A stretch of 38,989 nt of DNA, taken from assembly GCA_027486095.1 (NCBI GenBank), contig JAIXPT010000382.1, positions 1 through 38,989 on the forward strand, written 5' to 3'. The position numbers were made by a program, and so were the translations under genes. The notes beneath the pieces were generated by a model that worked only from the letters and a program-made list of their open reading frames with translations, ran no database searches and had not been told where the DNA came from. Shown piece by piece: positions 17,007 through 26,341 of this stretch. Each line of letters starts with the position of its first letter. Positions within the stretch are counted from its first letter, which is position 1. Origin of the DNA: Planctomycetaceae bacterium. GTDB taxonomy: Bacteria > Planctomycetota > Planctomycetia > Pirellulales > UBA1268.

Positions 17007-17866
17007 GCACTCGATCGGACCACTGTATTGCCAGCCCGAAGCACGAGCAACCCGCAGCGCAGTTCGTAGTCGCGGCCAGCTTCGAGTTTTCCATCCGTCA
17101 GATTGCAGACCACCTCGATGATCCGCCGTGCCGGATAGAGCAACTGCACGACGGCCTCGGCGGCACGGTCCTCGACGAGCGGCAGGCAGGCCTCACGATA
17201 GATCATCGCCGTTGTGAGCGGGGCGATTCCCTCTTCCCAGTCGTCGTTCCATGCTGGCTCCGAGACGACTTCGAGCGTCGGCTGGGTGTGGCCCACCGCG
17301 ACCGGGAGCCCGTACACCTCGTAGGGCAGCGGCTTGCCGGTGATGCGCACCTCGAGCCGCAATGTTCGCGCGCCGTCAAGCCGGCCCAGCATAGCGTTGA
17401 CGGCATCGGTCACGTCGAGCACGTAGGTCGTTGCATGCCCCGGTTTGACGGGCATCGAGGCGACGAGTGCCGCAGGCCCGTCGGCCGTGGCGGGCAGCGA
17501 CACATGCACTGCGCCGCGTTCGCCGCTCTGCCGTGCTCCGGGCCGCTTCACAGGCACCTTCGCGACGTCGGCGAGGCGCAGCCGGGCAAGCGGCACGATG
17601 CGATCGGCGAGTGCAGCGAGATCGAATTCCAGCGCAATTCCAGCCGACGGGGCGTCCGGCTCATTCGACAAGACCAGCGCGTCAGCGGGCGCGACGCCTT
17701 TCGGCAAGGTTCCAAGCTGCTCAACGTGCGTCGCCGCTAGCCGCGAGACGCTCCCCGTAATTCGCGGATCAGATTCGGGGTTGCCGGCCCGAGCGCAGGC
17801 CGCGCATAGGACGGCGGCGATCAGGGCGGCTCTTGGCACGTGAACGCGATGGATGAAATGTCTCAT
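17003..17866 (-). CDS. secreted N-terminal half of a broken SGNH-hydrolase-type protein
   Basis: This is an open frame of 287 codons with a signal peptide (HVPRAALIAAVLCAACARAG) and a beta-sandwich-like domain (about 35-205) with alternating hydrophobic strands and the DVTDAVNAML motif seen in DNRLRE/CBM-type sandwiches. It then has PLTTAMIYREACLPL and LLYPARRIIEVVCNLTDGKL, which usually lead into an SGNH hydrolase domain. The frame ends at 17003 in a few odd residues (NTVVRSSA) just where that domain should start. ATG 17866 overlaps the stop of the esterase-fusion gene as ATGA, so it is the last translated gene of the operon. A short secreted binding protein could still be made, but the hydrolase part is destroyed. 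I read it as a pseudogene in progress. Confidence 0.65.
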   Translation of the reverse strand: MRHFIHRVHVPRAALIAAVLCAACARAGNPESDPRITGSVSRLAATHVEQLGTLPKGVAPADALVLSNEPDAPSAGIALEFDLAALADRIVPLARLRLADVAKVPVKRPGARQSGERGAVHVSLPATADGPAALVASMPVKPGHATTYVLDVTDAVNAMLGRLDGARTLRLEVRITGKPLPYEVYGLPVAVGHTQPTLEVVSEPAWNDDWEEGIAPLTTAMIYREACLPLVEDRAAEAVVQLLYPARRIIEVVCNLTDGKLEAGRDYELRCGLLVLRAGNTVVRSSA

Positions 17867-20800
17867 CGCGTCGCCGATTCCTGCACGCTTTCGGCATCTG
17901 CGACCTTCCGTAAATACCCTGCAAGTACATCGACGAGTTCGTCTTTGGATGGATCAAAGCACTCGAAGGCATGTGGCCAGCGGAAATGAATGTGCTGGCT
18001 ATGGCTGTCGGCGATATTGGCCGCGATCCAGGCCGATAGCGGCCGCCCTGCTTTAACGAACAACAGTGGCAGGCAGTGGTCCCGCTCGATCATGTGGAAG
18101 AGCGGCACCGCTTCGTTGTGGAGCCATGGGTCCTTGTCCGGGAACGCCGCCCAGTTTCCAGACACCACTCCGATGGCTCCGTCGAGCGAAATGACGCCAT
18201 GGACCTCGCTGGAAACATCCCGATGCTGACCATCGCCCTCGAATCGAGGATCGCCATTCGTCACGCCGACCAGCCCGGCAATGTTGCCCCCTGCGGAACC
18301 GCCGGCCGTGATGATGAAGTCAGGGTTGAGGTTATAGGCTGCTGCGTTTTTCCTGACCCACCGCACCGCTGCCTTCACGTCCCACACCGCCGCCGGAAAG
18401 CGGGCCTCGCGCCCGAGCCGGTATTCGACGGCAATACAAGCAAACCCCTTCTTGGCCAGACTCATGGCCACAGGCCGGTTGGTACGGTGGCTGCCGTCGA
18501 GCCAGCCACCCCCGTGGATGAAAAACACCACCGGGAGAGACCCGATCGGTGACGTCTTCGGCGTGTAAAGATCGAGCAAGAGGGCCCGCTCTCCGAGGAC
18601 GTTGTAGGTCACGTTTTCATGGACGTGGAGGTCGGCCTCTGAAGGACGCCTGGCGGGCCGCACGTCGCTGATCACCGATTCATCGAGCTGCATCGTCTTC
18701 CGAATCGCCGGAAGAAAATTGTTTGTCATGAACCGGAGGACTTCGGCGTCTGCTCGCGCGTATTCGCTTTCTGCCTTGACGAGTAGGCCGCCGGCATCCC
18801 GCACCAGCGGGACCACGTATTTTTCATGGAACGGTGAGGGTGGCGGAAAACCCTGCAGGTAAGGGTTGGAGCCCTTGTTCCGAACGTCCGCCAGACGGCC
18901 GTTGCTGCTGATCAAGTCATGGTCGTCGATGGCCCGATTGAGCAGGCTGTCCGCGGCGGCGAGCGTGGCGAAGTCGGAACGATGCACCGTTCCACCGGCA
19001 TCCTCGATCTCGAACTGCACTCGCACCGGCTGGTCGCACGCAGACTCTTGCATGCTGAATTCGAATGGGTATGTATCGTCGGTGTGGTGTGTGACCGAAC
19101 CGCAGTGATCAACGGTGAATTGGACGCGATGCACATCGCTGGCACGGCAATCCACGTAGGCATAGACCCACGTCAGCCGCTCCCCAAACGAAAGCCTGAT
19201 GGCCCGCGCTGAGCCACACGGCATGACCGCGGTGACATCGGTTGTCCCGCGACCGCCGACCGGTTGTGACCAGAGTTTGTCCTGGAACGCGGGTGTCGGC
19301 ACGAGCCCATTGATGACCAGCGACGTGAGTCCCCGCGGTGCGATGGGTACATGCACGCGCCCACCCTCCACCGGCACCGGCGTCGGCATCTTCACACCGT
19401 CCTGCCAGACCTCGGCCACGACAGTGCCCATCGGTCGGGCGAATCGCGAAAGATCGATCATGACCGCGACGTCATCGAGCGACCGATCGCATTGGTTCAT
19501 GAAGGCGATGCACAGACTGTCCGCGCTGCGGCCAGCCACGTAATTCACCTGCACGCTGTCTGTCGTAATCAGGCCCTTCGGCATCCAGGGCCGCACGCCG
19601 CTGCGGTCGTGGAATCTCCCGGGTGCGCCGTACACGCGGCCGCTGAGATAGGCATAGCCCTCCGCAAACTCTGCGGGAAACTCGATCGCGCCGTTCGACC
19701 GGGCGTAGGCATCGGCAAAGAGGTAGTCGAGCACGAGGTTCGCCATCGGCAGGCTGTGGTTGTAGTGCATCGACGTGGTCACCCTGAGCTCGTCGAACGG
19801 GTGCGATGCGAAGTCGGCCTTCTCCTGCGCCGTGGAATACCGGGTGTTGAAGTGGTAGCCCGGAAAGCCGGCGAATCGGCCGACGAGTGCCGACCGGGCG
19901 ATGTCGTGAAGGAACGGGTCGGCTGCGTCGTGCGACAGCCGCATGAAGAGCGGGGCGTGCATCGCAAGATAGAGGGCGATTCGCTGCACGGTGCCGTTGC
20001 CTTCGCAAACGAGCCCCTGTTCCGACACCCGCCAGGCCGGCACGGTCTCTGGGGCGACGCGCACCAGGCCGTCCTCGTCGGGCCTGCCGCGGCGCGGGGC
20101 GAAGCCGGTCTGGTTCACCGTGACGGAGCCCTCGGGCACGGCCGGATAAAACCAGACGAGCCGGGCGTACTGCCGAGCCCCGGCGTGGGCGGCAGCCAGA
20201 TGCCGGGGATCACGGGTTTCGAGCCACAGCTCGTAGAGTTCCTTCCACGGCGGGAGCATGTAATCGAAGAACGTGCCCGTGCCCGCTTCCGTGAAGTCGG
20301 TCGGGGGGTGAGCGGCACGGTTCGCGATCCAGGCGTCGGCTTTCCGCACGGCGGACTCGAGCGACTGCCGTTGGCCTGTGGCGCGGTACAGCCAGAGGTC
20401 GTTCTGCCACGAGTTGGCCGGGCTCACCCATTCCATGTTGAGCATCCGATCGACGCCTTCAAGTCGCTCGGCGCTCGCGAGAAAAGAGGGCGAGGCGCCC
20501 TGCGAAAGCCGCTGGAAGGCTGCCAATTCCGACACGGGCATCGCCGGGCCGGCGAGCCTCCGGGACGGCGTCTGAGAGCTGGTTGCCGTGTCGCTGAGCG
20601 CGAACAGGAATTTCTCGCGGGAGAGCAGGTATTCGAGGATCGGCACTCCCTGGTCGCGAAAGAGCCGTTCGTCGTCGGTGACGATCGCGAGGCTGATGGG
20701 ATGGAGTGCGCTGACGTTCTTGACCGTGCCCTCGGCGTCGGGATAGGTGAATGCGCGGTTGGCAGCGTCGAACCGGCCAGCCGGCCCCGTGGCGAAGGCG

Positions 20801-21708
20801 AGGATGTTGTCGAGTGCCGTGTTGAGCGAGGTGAGCGTGTTTTCACGGCGGTCGCGGAAGCCGCAGACGTCGCGGGCCACGTGTTCGAACGCCGCGTCGA
20901 GCGGCTTGGGCGTGGCGACCAGCACGACGGAGAACGACCGCGAATCGCCGGCCGACAGCACGGCGTCGGGCATGCCGGGAAAGGGTGCAAAGACGAGGGG
21001 CTGGGCCTTTCCCAGCGCGTTGCGCACGCTCACGCCGAACCTGCGCCGGCTCGACAGGGGCATCTCGAATGGAAACTGGCTCGGGTCAGCCACGACACCG
21101 ACCGTGCCGCGAGCCGACTGCACGAGACAGCCGGGAATCGAGCAGATGTCGTCGGGGATCAAAACACTTTCAGGCGGCAGCCGACGGTCGTTCCAGACGA
21201 GAGGCTGGAAGAGTTCGACGACGTCGTCGAGCGCCGCTGCCGGTACGCCGGCGTAGGCGACGGTCCACATGCCAGCTGTGCGGGCGGTGAGCGTGGAACG
21301 GATCCGCACGAGGCCGCCATCCGGTGGCACCACCACCTCGGCCTCGACCTGACAGTCGGGATGGTCGAACCGCCAGCGTACGCCAGCTCCGTGCCGCTCG
21401 ATTCGCGGAGATTCGAGCGTCAGGACGTCGCCCATCTCGAAGACGTCGGAGGCGATCCGCCCATCGGGGCGCTTGACGCCGACGAGGTTGTAGATCGGCT
21501 GTGTCCACTTCACACCGGCTGCCGGCAGAGGTCGCCCGGAGTGAACCGCCACGAACGAAGGACGAAAGACGATCGATTGACCGCCTGCCTGGGGTGTCAT
21601 GAGCACCGAGCCATCGGCGTCGATCCGCACCGCCGGCCCTGCGTCCGCCGGAGAAATCGCAAGACACGAGAAGAGCATGAACCCGAGGGCGTAGCGAAAT
21701 TCGAGCAC
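17863..21708 (-). CDS. large secreted protein: glycan-enzyme-like region fused to alpha/beta-hydrolase esterase domain
   Basis: This 1281-residue protein starts at GTG 21708 (MLEFRYALGFMLFSCLAISPADAG, a good signal peptide), with GAGGG about 10 nt upstream beside the DUF1501 stop. The frame stays open to 21933, but the extension lies inside DUF1501. Residues about 25-350 look like a beta-sandwich. About 350-700 are helical and reminiscent of six-hairpin glycosidases or heparinase-type lyases (LWLYRATGQRQSLESAVRKAD, FDYMLPPWKELYELWLETRD). About 780-1000 are again beta-rich; I could not assign a named family. The C-terminus (from about 1046) is an esterase of the BD-FAE/carboxylesterase type: HGGGW at 1065-1069, GGSAGG with Ser1138, and His1246 (WPHAFECF). 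The usual catalytic Asp position reads AGRPLSAW, so the acid residue is unclear. It lies between DUF1501 (14 nt) and the SGNH remnant (ATGA overlap). Confidence 0.83.
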   Translation of the reverse strand: MLEFRYALGFMLFSCLAISPADAGPAVRIDADGSVLMTPQAGGQSIVFRPSFVAVHSGRPLPAAGVKWTQPIYNLVGVKRPDGRIASDVFEMGDVLTLESPRIERHGAGVRWRFDHPDCQVEAEVVVPPDGGLVRIRSTLTARTAGMWTVAYAGVPAAALDDVVELFQPLVWNDRRLPPESVLIPDDICSIPGCLVQSARGTVGVVADPSQFPFEMPLSSRRRFGVSVRNALGKAQPLVFAPFPGMPDAVLSAGDSRSFSVVLVATPKPLDAAFEHVARDVCGFRDRRENTLTSLNTALDNILAFATGPAGRFDAANRAFTYPDAEGTVKNVSALHPISLAIVTDDERLFRDQGVPILEYLLSREKFLFALSDTATSSQTPSRRLAGPAMPVSELAAFQRLSQGASPSFLASAERLEGVDRMLNMEWVSPANSWQNDLWLYRATGQRQSLESAVRKADAWIANRAAHPPTDFTEAGTGTFFDYMLPPWKELYELWLETRDPRHLAAAHAGARQYARLVWFYPAVPEGSVTVNQTGFAPRRGRPDEDGLVRVAPETVPAWRVSEQGLVCEGNGTVQRIALYLAMHAPLFMRLSHDAADPFLHDIARSALVGRFAGFPGYHFNTRYSTAQEKADFASHPFDELRVTTSMHYNHSLPMANLVLDYLFADAYARSNGAIEFPAEFAEGYAYLSGRVYGAPGRFHDRSGVRPWMPKGLITTDSVQVNYVAGRSADSLCIAFMNQCDRSLDDVAVMIDLSRFARPMGTVVAEVWQDGVKMPTPVPVEGGRVHVPIAPRGLTSLVINGLVPTPAFQDKLWSQPVGGRGTTDVTAVMPCGSARAIRLSFGERLTWVYAYVDCRASDVHRVQFTVDHCGSVTHHTDDTYPFEFSMQESACDQPVRVQFEIEDAGGTVHRSDFATLAAADSLLNRAIDDHDLISSNGRLADVRNKGSNPYLQGFPPPSPFHEKYVVPLVRDAGGLLVKAESEYARADAEVLRFMTNNFLPAIRKTMQLDESVISDVRPARRPSEADLHVHENVTYNVLGERALLLDLYTPKTSPIGSLPVVFFIHGGGWLDGSHRTNRPVAMSLAKKGFACIAVEYRLGREARFPAAVWDVKAAVRWVRKNAAAYNLNPDFIITAGGSAGGNIAGLVGVTNGDPRFEGDGQHRDVSSEVHGVISLDGAIGVVSGNWAAFPDKDPWLHNEAVPLFHMIERDHCLPLLFVKAGRPLSAWIAANIADSHSQHIHFRWPHAFECFDPSKDELVDVLAGYLRKVADAESVQESATR

Positions 21709-21721
21709 GGGAGTGGAACCC

Positions 21722-22996
21722 TCACGCAAACAGGTCGAGCACGGGCTTGCCATCATGTGCGATCGTGAACGGCCGGCCTGATGGCGAATGCTCCGTGGCG
21801 GCGATGTCGATCCCCAGGGCAGTGGCGACGGTCGCGTTGAAGTCGGGCATCGTGACCGGCTTGTCGGCGACACGAGTTCCCGAAGCATCGGATGCTCCGT
21901 AGACGGTTCCCCCCTTGATGCCCCCGCCGGCAAGCCACCAGGTGAATGCCCCCGGATGGTGGCCGCGGCCGGCCGTAACCGAATTGATCTCAGGCGAGCG
22001 GCCGAACTCCGTCGTCAGGATCACGAGCGTCGTCGCGAGTAGGCCGCGCTCGTGGAGGTCGGCGAGCAGTGCGGCAAGCGCCTGATCCGTCGGTGGCGTC
22101 ATCTGCTCCATCTGCACGACATGGTCGTTGTGCGTATCCCAGTTGTGCTCATCGTTGACCTCCACGAACCGCACGCCATGCTCGATAAGCCGGCGGGCAA
22201 GCAGGCAGCCCTTGCCGAAAGTGTGGGGGCCATAGGCGGCTGCGACGGATGCCGGCTCGCGCGAGATGTCGAAGGCTGCGAGGTCCTTGCTCCGCATGAG
22301 GCCGACCGCCTCCTCATGGATCTTGGCGTAGGCGGCCGCCGTGCGGTTTTTCGTGCCGGAGGTAAATCTGCTCGACAGGGTTCGGGAGAGCGCATCGCGG
22401 CGGGCAAAGTCGGCCGGTGTCTCGCCGCGCAGGAGGGTCGAGTTTTGCAGGCCTGCGGCAGGATCGATGATCGGCAGCGGGGCGAGATGCGACGCCATGT
22501 AGCCGCTGCCGGGGTGCTGCGGGCTTCCGTTGACGAGCACGAAGCCGGGGAGCAGTGGGTTGTCCGTGCCGAGTTGCTTGAGCGTCCACGTGCCCAGCGA
22601 CGGGTGGCTGATCGTTGGCGTCTGAAAATAGCTGGTTTGGGCGAGGTAGGCGCCGCGCTCGTGTACGCCCTGCGTCGATGTCATCGATCGCACGAGTGCG
22701 ATGTGGTGCATCTGGCGGGCGAGTTTCGGGAACCACGCTCCGACCTGTACACCGTCGGCGCTCGTGGCGATCGCTCGCACGCCCGCCATCTCCGGCCGGC
22801 CGGGCTTCGGATCGAACGTATCGACGTGGGACATGCCACCCCGCAGATAGATCGCGATGACCTGCTTTGCGTGGCCTCCGACAGGAGGCGCTGCCGACGC
22901 CCGCCTGGCGAGGCTGCCGACGCCGACGCCGAGGAAGCTCTTGGCAAACCACTCGATGAAGCGACGGCGCGAAAAGTCGGTGTCGATCGAGGACAT
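21722..22996 (-). CDS. DUF1501 domain-containing protein
   Basis: This 424-residue protein begins MSSIDTDFSRRRFIEWFAKS, a twin-arginine-like signal, followed by the alkaline-phosphatase-superfamily-like DUF1501 core: IAIYLRGGMSHVDTFDPKPG, FPKLARQMHHIALVRSM, GCLLARRLIEHGVRFVEV, LATTLVILTTEFGRSPEIN and the C-terminal FTWWLAGGGIKGGTVYGASD. ATG 22996 is preferred because GAGGTGA lies about 5 nt upstream; GTG 23005 would add three residues. Like most members it follows a DUF1549/DUF1553 gene, here with an 11-nt gap, and the pair is thought to act together outside the cytoplasm. The enzymatic activity is not known. Confidence 0.95.
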   Translation of the reverse strand: MSSIDTDFSRRRFIEWFAKSFLGVGVGSLARRASAAPPVGGHAKQVIAIYLRGGMSHVDTFDPKPGRPEMAGVRAIATSADGVQVGAWFPKLARQMHHIALVRSMTSTQGVHERGAYLAQTSYFQTPTISHPSLGTWTLKQLGTDNPLLPGFVLVNGSPQHPGSGYMASHLAPLPIIDPAAGLQNSTLLRGETPADFARRDALSRTLSSRFTSGTKNRTAAAYAKIHEEAVGLMRSKDLAAFDISREPASVAAAYGPHTFGKGCLLARRLIEHGVRFVEVNDEHNWDTHNDHVVQMEQMTPPTDQALAALLADLHERGLLATTLVILTTEFGRSPEINSVTAGRGHHPGAFTWWLAGGGIKGGTVYGASDASGTRVADKPVTMPDFNATVATALGIDIAATEHSPSGRPFTIAHDGKPVLDLFA

Positions 22997-23006
22997 GTCT
23001 TTCACC

Positions 23007-25355
23007 TCACTGCACGAACAGGAATTCAGGCGTGTTCACGAGGGCCCAGGCGATGTCGCGCTCCGGCGTTGCGGCGGCCTCCCACGCGTCGCGGCAGGCC
23101 CGCGACTCCTCGTCGGTCGGGCTCCGGATCAGGATGGCCTCGTAGAGCGTGCGAATCCGGTCGTCGCGATCCTTGACCGTCGCGAGCGACTTCATGAGGA
23201 GCGACGTGGGGGCCACCACCGCGCCGGTCAGGTCGCCGTTCATGAGCGACAGCGCATGTGTCACCTTGGCGTCGCGACTGAAGGCGTCGATCTCCCGTCG
23301 GTCGGATTGGCCGAACTGCCGCAGAAAGTGGCCGAGTTGTACAGGCACGGCCAGTTCGGAGGCGCGCACCCAGCCGGAATTGAGCCGGCTCCAGCGGGGG
23401 TCCGCTTCCTTGGCCCTAGCTGGGGGCTCTACACCAGCGGAAACCTTGAGATCGGTGAGCTCGCGGTTGACGATTTTCAACTGTGCATCGAGCCGGCGCT
23501 CTTCTTCACTGTTGCCGCTGCGCCGGGCCGCATCGAGGCTGACGAGCAGTGCCTTGCGCCGAAGGTCGTTCTCGCGGCGATTGCGAAAAAACTCGCTCAT
23601 GACGCGAGAGCGAGCGAGCAGTTCGTCGGGGCCCATGGTGGCGAGCCGGTGATACTCTTCCCGCTCCCAGGTGTGGTCGTTCGGCGTCTTCCGCTCGTCG
23701 AGATCCTGGACGAGGAGCGTGAGCAACGAATCCCAGACCTGCTCCGCAGACAGTCGACGCACGAGGGGACCCCGCAGAGCGGACGGCTGCCCGGGGGCAG
23801 GAGGCTCGTCGTCTGCCCCGCTCTGATAGAGACGCGTATTGAGCACAACCGCGAGGAATGCCCGCTCGTCGAAGCCAAGGCGTGCCATCATCTCGGAGAG
23901 GAAGGCGAAGAGTTCCGGCTGTGCGGGCCGCGTCATCGGCGACAGCGAATCGACGGGCTCAACGAGGCCGACGCCCAGTACCCGCTTCCAGAGCCGGTTG
24001 GTGATGTTCCGCGAGAACCGCGGATTGCGCGGAGATGTCATCCAGGCGGCGAGCGCCTCTCGGCGCTTTTCCACCGCGGCCGGCGCCTCGTCGCCGAATG
24101 GAGTGCGCGTGCCGGCCTTCGTGCCACGGGCCGGCTCGAGCGCGTAATCTTTGGGATAGACGAGCTCGTTCGTCGTGTCTTTCGTGAGCCGCTTGAGGAC
24201 GGCGACGGTGCGGCTCGCGGCCTGGCGGACGTTGTCTCCGGCCTGGGTGTCTTCGAGCTTGGCCTTGAGCGCCTTCCAGTGCCTGACGTTATCGACCGAG
24301 AAGCCCGCTTCGCTGCACAGGTTCGTGACGCCGAACGTATACGCGGAGAGCTGATAGAAGTCCTGCTGTGTGACGGGCTCGTGCGGATGATCGTGGCACT
24401 GGGCGCATTCGATCCGGGTGCCGAGGAATACGCGGGCCATGTTCGACGTGTGATCGAGCGGCATGCCGAGGTCACGAAGATAAAATCCAACTGCTCCGTC
24501 ATCCCACGGGTACCCACTCGACGTCACGAGCCGGCGCACGAACTTGTCGTAGGGCATGTCGGTGCGCACCGATTCTTTCACCCACTCGTCGTACATCCAG
24601 CCAGGCGTGCCGGCGATGATGCGGAGCAGGTCGGCTTTCCAGTTGAACGTGTGGCTGACATATCCCGGCCCGTCGAGAACCTCATCGATCAGCCGAGCCC
24701 TCTTGCCGGTCGATCCGTCGGCGAGAAACCGGCGTGTTTCCGCGAGACTCGGGATTCGGCCGGCCACATCGAGATACACCCGCCGCAGGAACACCTCGTC
24801 GTCGATCGGGGGGTTGAGTCGCGTACCCTGCGTCGCGTGCCACGCGTCGATGAGCCCATCGACCTGGCGAGCAAGCGTCGGAACGTCGGCACGCGAGAGC
24901 TGTGAACCGGCAAATTCGATCGCCGGCTCGCGGTGCTCGAATGCCTGCCACGAGCCGAATGGTGCGCCGGCGGTGATCCAACGGCGCAGGAGATCCCGCT
25001 CACTCTCCGAGAGCGGCTGCCCTCCGCCCTTGAGCGGCGGCATGAAGTGCTCATCGGTGAGCGGCAACGACACGCGGGCCAGCAGTTCACTCGCATCCGG
25101 CTTGCCCGGCACGATCACAGCTGCCTCGTGGATACCTGTGGCCGTGTCGAGTTTCATGCCGGCGGCGGGCTCAGCCTTCTTGCCGCTGTGGCAGGCGAAA
25201 CAACGCGAATAAAGAAGCGGCAGCACGTCGCGCTCGAAGTCGGGCGATGCGGCGCCGGCTGCAGTTTCGGCTGCGGCCGGCGCGTCGGGCATGAGGCTCG
25301 CGACGAGCGGAGCCGCCACCAGTCCGGCTGCAATGACGCGTCCGAGCTGATTCAT
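23007..25355 (-). CDS. PSD1 / DUF1549-DUF1553 cytochrome-like protein
   Basis: This 782-residue protein has a signal peptide (residues about 1-30), then a planctomycete cytochrome C domain with CFACH at 52-56 (LYSRCFACHSGKK) and MPPL near 106. The DUF1549 domain includes VYLDVAGRIPSLAETRRFL and IECAQCHDHPHEP. The DUF1553 domain includes NPRFSRNITNRLWKRVLG, LLAVVLNTRLYQ-like text and the terminal DIAWALVNTPEFLFVQ. ATG 25355 overlaps the anti-sigma stop (ATGA). In contrast to the first PSD1 protein in the window, there is no LamG insert, and a charged helical stretch (LRRKALLVSLDAARRSGNSE) lies within DUF1553. It is the partner of the downstream DUF1501 protein. Confidence 0.95.
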   Translation of the reverse strand: MNQLGRVIAAGLVAAPLVASLMPDAPAAAETAAGAASPDFERDVLPLLYSRCFACHSGKKAEPAAGMKLDTATGIHEAAVIVPGKPDASELLARVSLPLTDEHFMPPLKGGGQPLSESERDLLRRWITAGAPFGSWQAFEHREPAIEFAGSQLSRADVPTLARQVDGLIDAWHATQGTRLNPPIDDEVFLRRVYLDVAGRIPSLAETRRFLADGSTGKRARLIDEVLDGPGYVSHTFNWKADLLRIIAGTPGWMYDEWVKESVRTDMPYDKFVRRLVTSSGYPWDDGAVGFYLRDLGMPLDHTSNMARVFLGTRIECAQCHDHPHEPVTQQDFYQLSAYTFGVTNLCSEAGFSVDNVRHWKALKAKLEDTQAGDNVRQAASRTVAVLKRLTKDTTNELVYPKDYALEPARGTKAGTRTPFGDEAPAAVEKRREALAAWMTSPRNPRFSRNITNRLWKRVLGVGLVEPVDSLSPMTRPAQPELFAFLSEMMARLGFDERAFLAVVLNTRLYQSGADDEPPAPGQPSALRGPLVRRLSAEQVWDSLLTLLVQDLDERKTPNDHTWEREEYHRLATMGPDELLARSRVMSEFFRNRRENDLRRKALLVSLDAARRSGNSEEERRLDAQLKIVNRELTDLKVSAGVEPPARAKEADPRWSRLNSGWVRASELAVPVQLGHFLRQFGQSDRREIDAFSRDAKVTHALSLMNGDLTGAVVAPTSLLMKSLATVKDRDDRIRTLYEAILIRSPTDEESRACRDAWEAAATPERDIAWALVNTPEFLFVQ

Positions 25356-26341
25356 GGCCCCACCAGTTCCGGCTGGTGGCCGATCACGAGTTGCACGTCG
25401 TCGAGATAGTGGGCCCCAAACTCGTCGGTGCGCTGGTGGGGATCCTTGGAGTCGTTGGAGATTCCGGCGCGGATGAGCAGATAGTCGGTTTCAGGTGGCA
25501 GCCGCAGCTCGTTGGTCGCCCGCTGCCAGGTGACAGGATCGGCATCGAGGCGCACCCGGCTGCTCTGCGAATGGGCGAGCGAATTCCGTGATACGTTGGC
25601 GTCGCCCAGAGGAACACCGTCGTGGACCAGCGCCGTGTCGAGGGCATAGATGGTGAGCGTGCAGGAGAGCGGATCGGTGGCGGCGGAACCGGCGGCGTTG
25701 AAGAGCGCCCCGAGCTGCACCACCACGGTCCCGTCGATAAAATCGCGGCGCAACTGCCGCACGTCAACGAGCTTGAAGACGTCGCTCGAGTGACTGTCCG
25801 GAATGAACCGGCCCTCGTAGTCGCCACGAAGAAAACGCAGCATGCATCGACCCTCCGCCGGTGGGACACCGTCACTCGCACCGACGAGATCGGCATGATC
25901 GCCACTCCATACCCCGGGCTCCGACGGGATGCCCAAAGCCTGCAGCTTGGGGTCACCCTCGAAGCCCTCGCGCATCACCGTGACTGCCACGCTGCGGACC
26001 GGCACGGCGTAGGCGAGGACGATCGACGCCCCGCACAGACCGAAAAGCACGCCGGCGACGATGGCCGCAGCTCGCGAGCCGAGAGCCGTTCGCCACTCAG
26101 ACCGCTGCATCAAAGACGGCATGCGATATGCCGCCTGACGCAGCTGCTCGTGCACCAGCATCGAGAGGACGAACTGGTCGCTGAACAGCTTTCGCTTTGC
26201 AGCATCGCCGGCCAGTTCCCGCTCAAACGCTTCCTGCTCCGCGGGGGATAGCGCGTTATCCTGAAACCGCACGAGCAGTTCGCGGAATGCCAAGTCGTCT
26301 GCCGATCGGCAGTCGTTTTCTGAATTCTGATCGAGCATCAT
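25352..26341 (-). CDS. membrane anti-sigma-factor-like protein
   Basis: This 329-residue protein has an N-terminal cytoplasmic part (about 1-90) with LLVRFQDNALSPAEQEAFEREL and FVLSMLVHEQLRQ, typical of planctomycete anti-sigma/FecR-type regulators. One membrane helix (AAAIVAGVLFGLCGASIVLAYAV, about 93-115) is followed by a periplasmic domain rich in beta strands (about 120-325). No clear FecR motif is visible, so the outer domain may be a different sensor. ATG 26341 overlaps the sigma-factor stop (ATGA), and its own stop overlaps the next start in the same way. It likely holds the sigma factor inactive until an envelope signal arrives. The reading frame upstream of 26341 is open but belongs to the sigma gene region. 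Confidence 0.82.
   Translation of the reverse strand: MMLDQNSENDCRSADDLAFRELLVRFQDNALSPAEQEAFERELAGDAAKRKLFSDQFVLSMLVHEQLRQAAYRMPSLMQRSEWRTALGSRAAAIVAGVLFGLCGASIVLAYAVPVRSVAVTVMREGFEGDPKLQALGIPSEPGVWSGDHADLVGASDGVPPAEGRCMLRFLRGDYEGRFIPDSHSSDVFKLVDVRQLRRDFIDGTVVVQLGALFNAAGSAATDPLSCTLTIYALDTALVHDGVPLGDANVSRNSLAHSQSSRVRLDADPVTWQRATNELRLPPETDYLLIRAGISNDSKDPHQRTDEFGAHYLDDVQLVIGHQPELVGP

Noticed and set aside
19351-21768. 805-codon plus-strand frame (and similar ones at 12519-14228, 14391-16541, 22857-24905 and 34804-36324)
   Set aside because: All are antisense shadows of well-identified minus-strand genes and have no recognisable protein features.
21709-21933. N-terminal extension of the esterase-fusion frame
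   Set aside because: It lies inside the DUF1501 gene and has no protein-like character, while GTG 21708 gives a signal peptide and a ribosome site.
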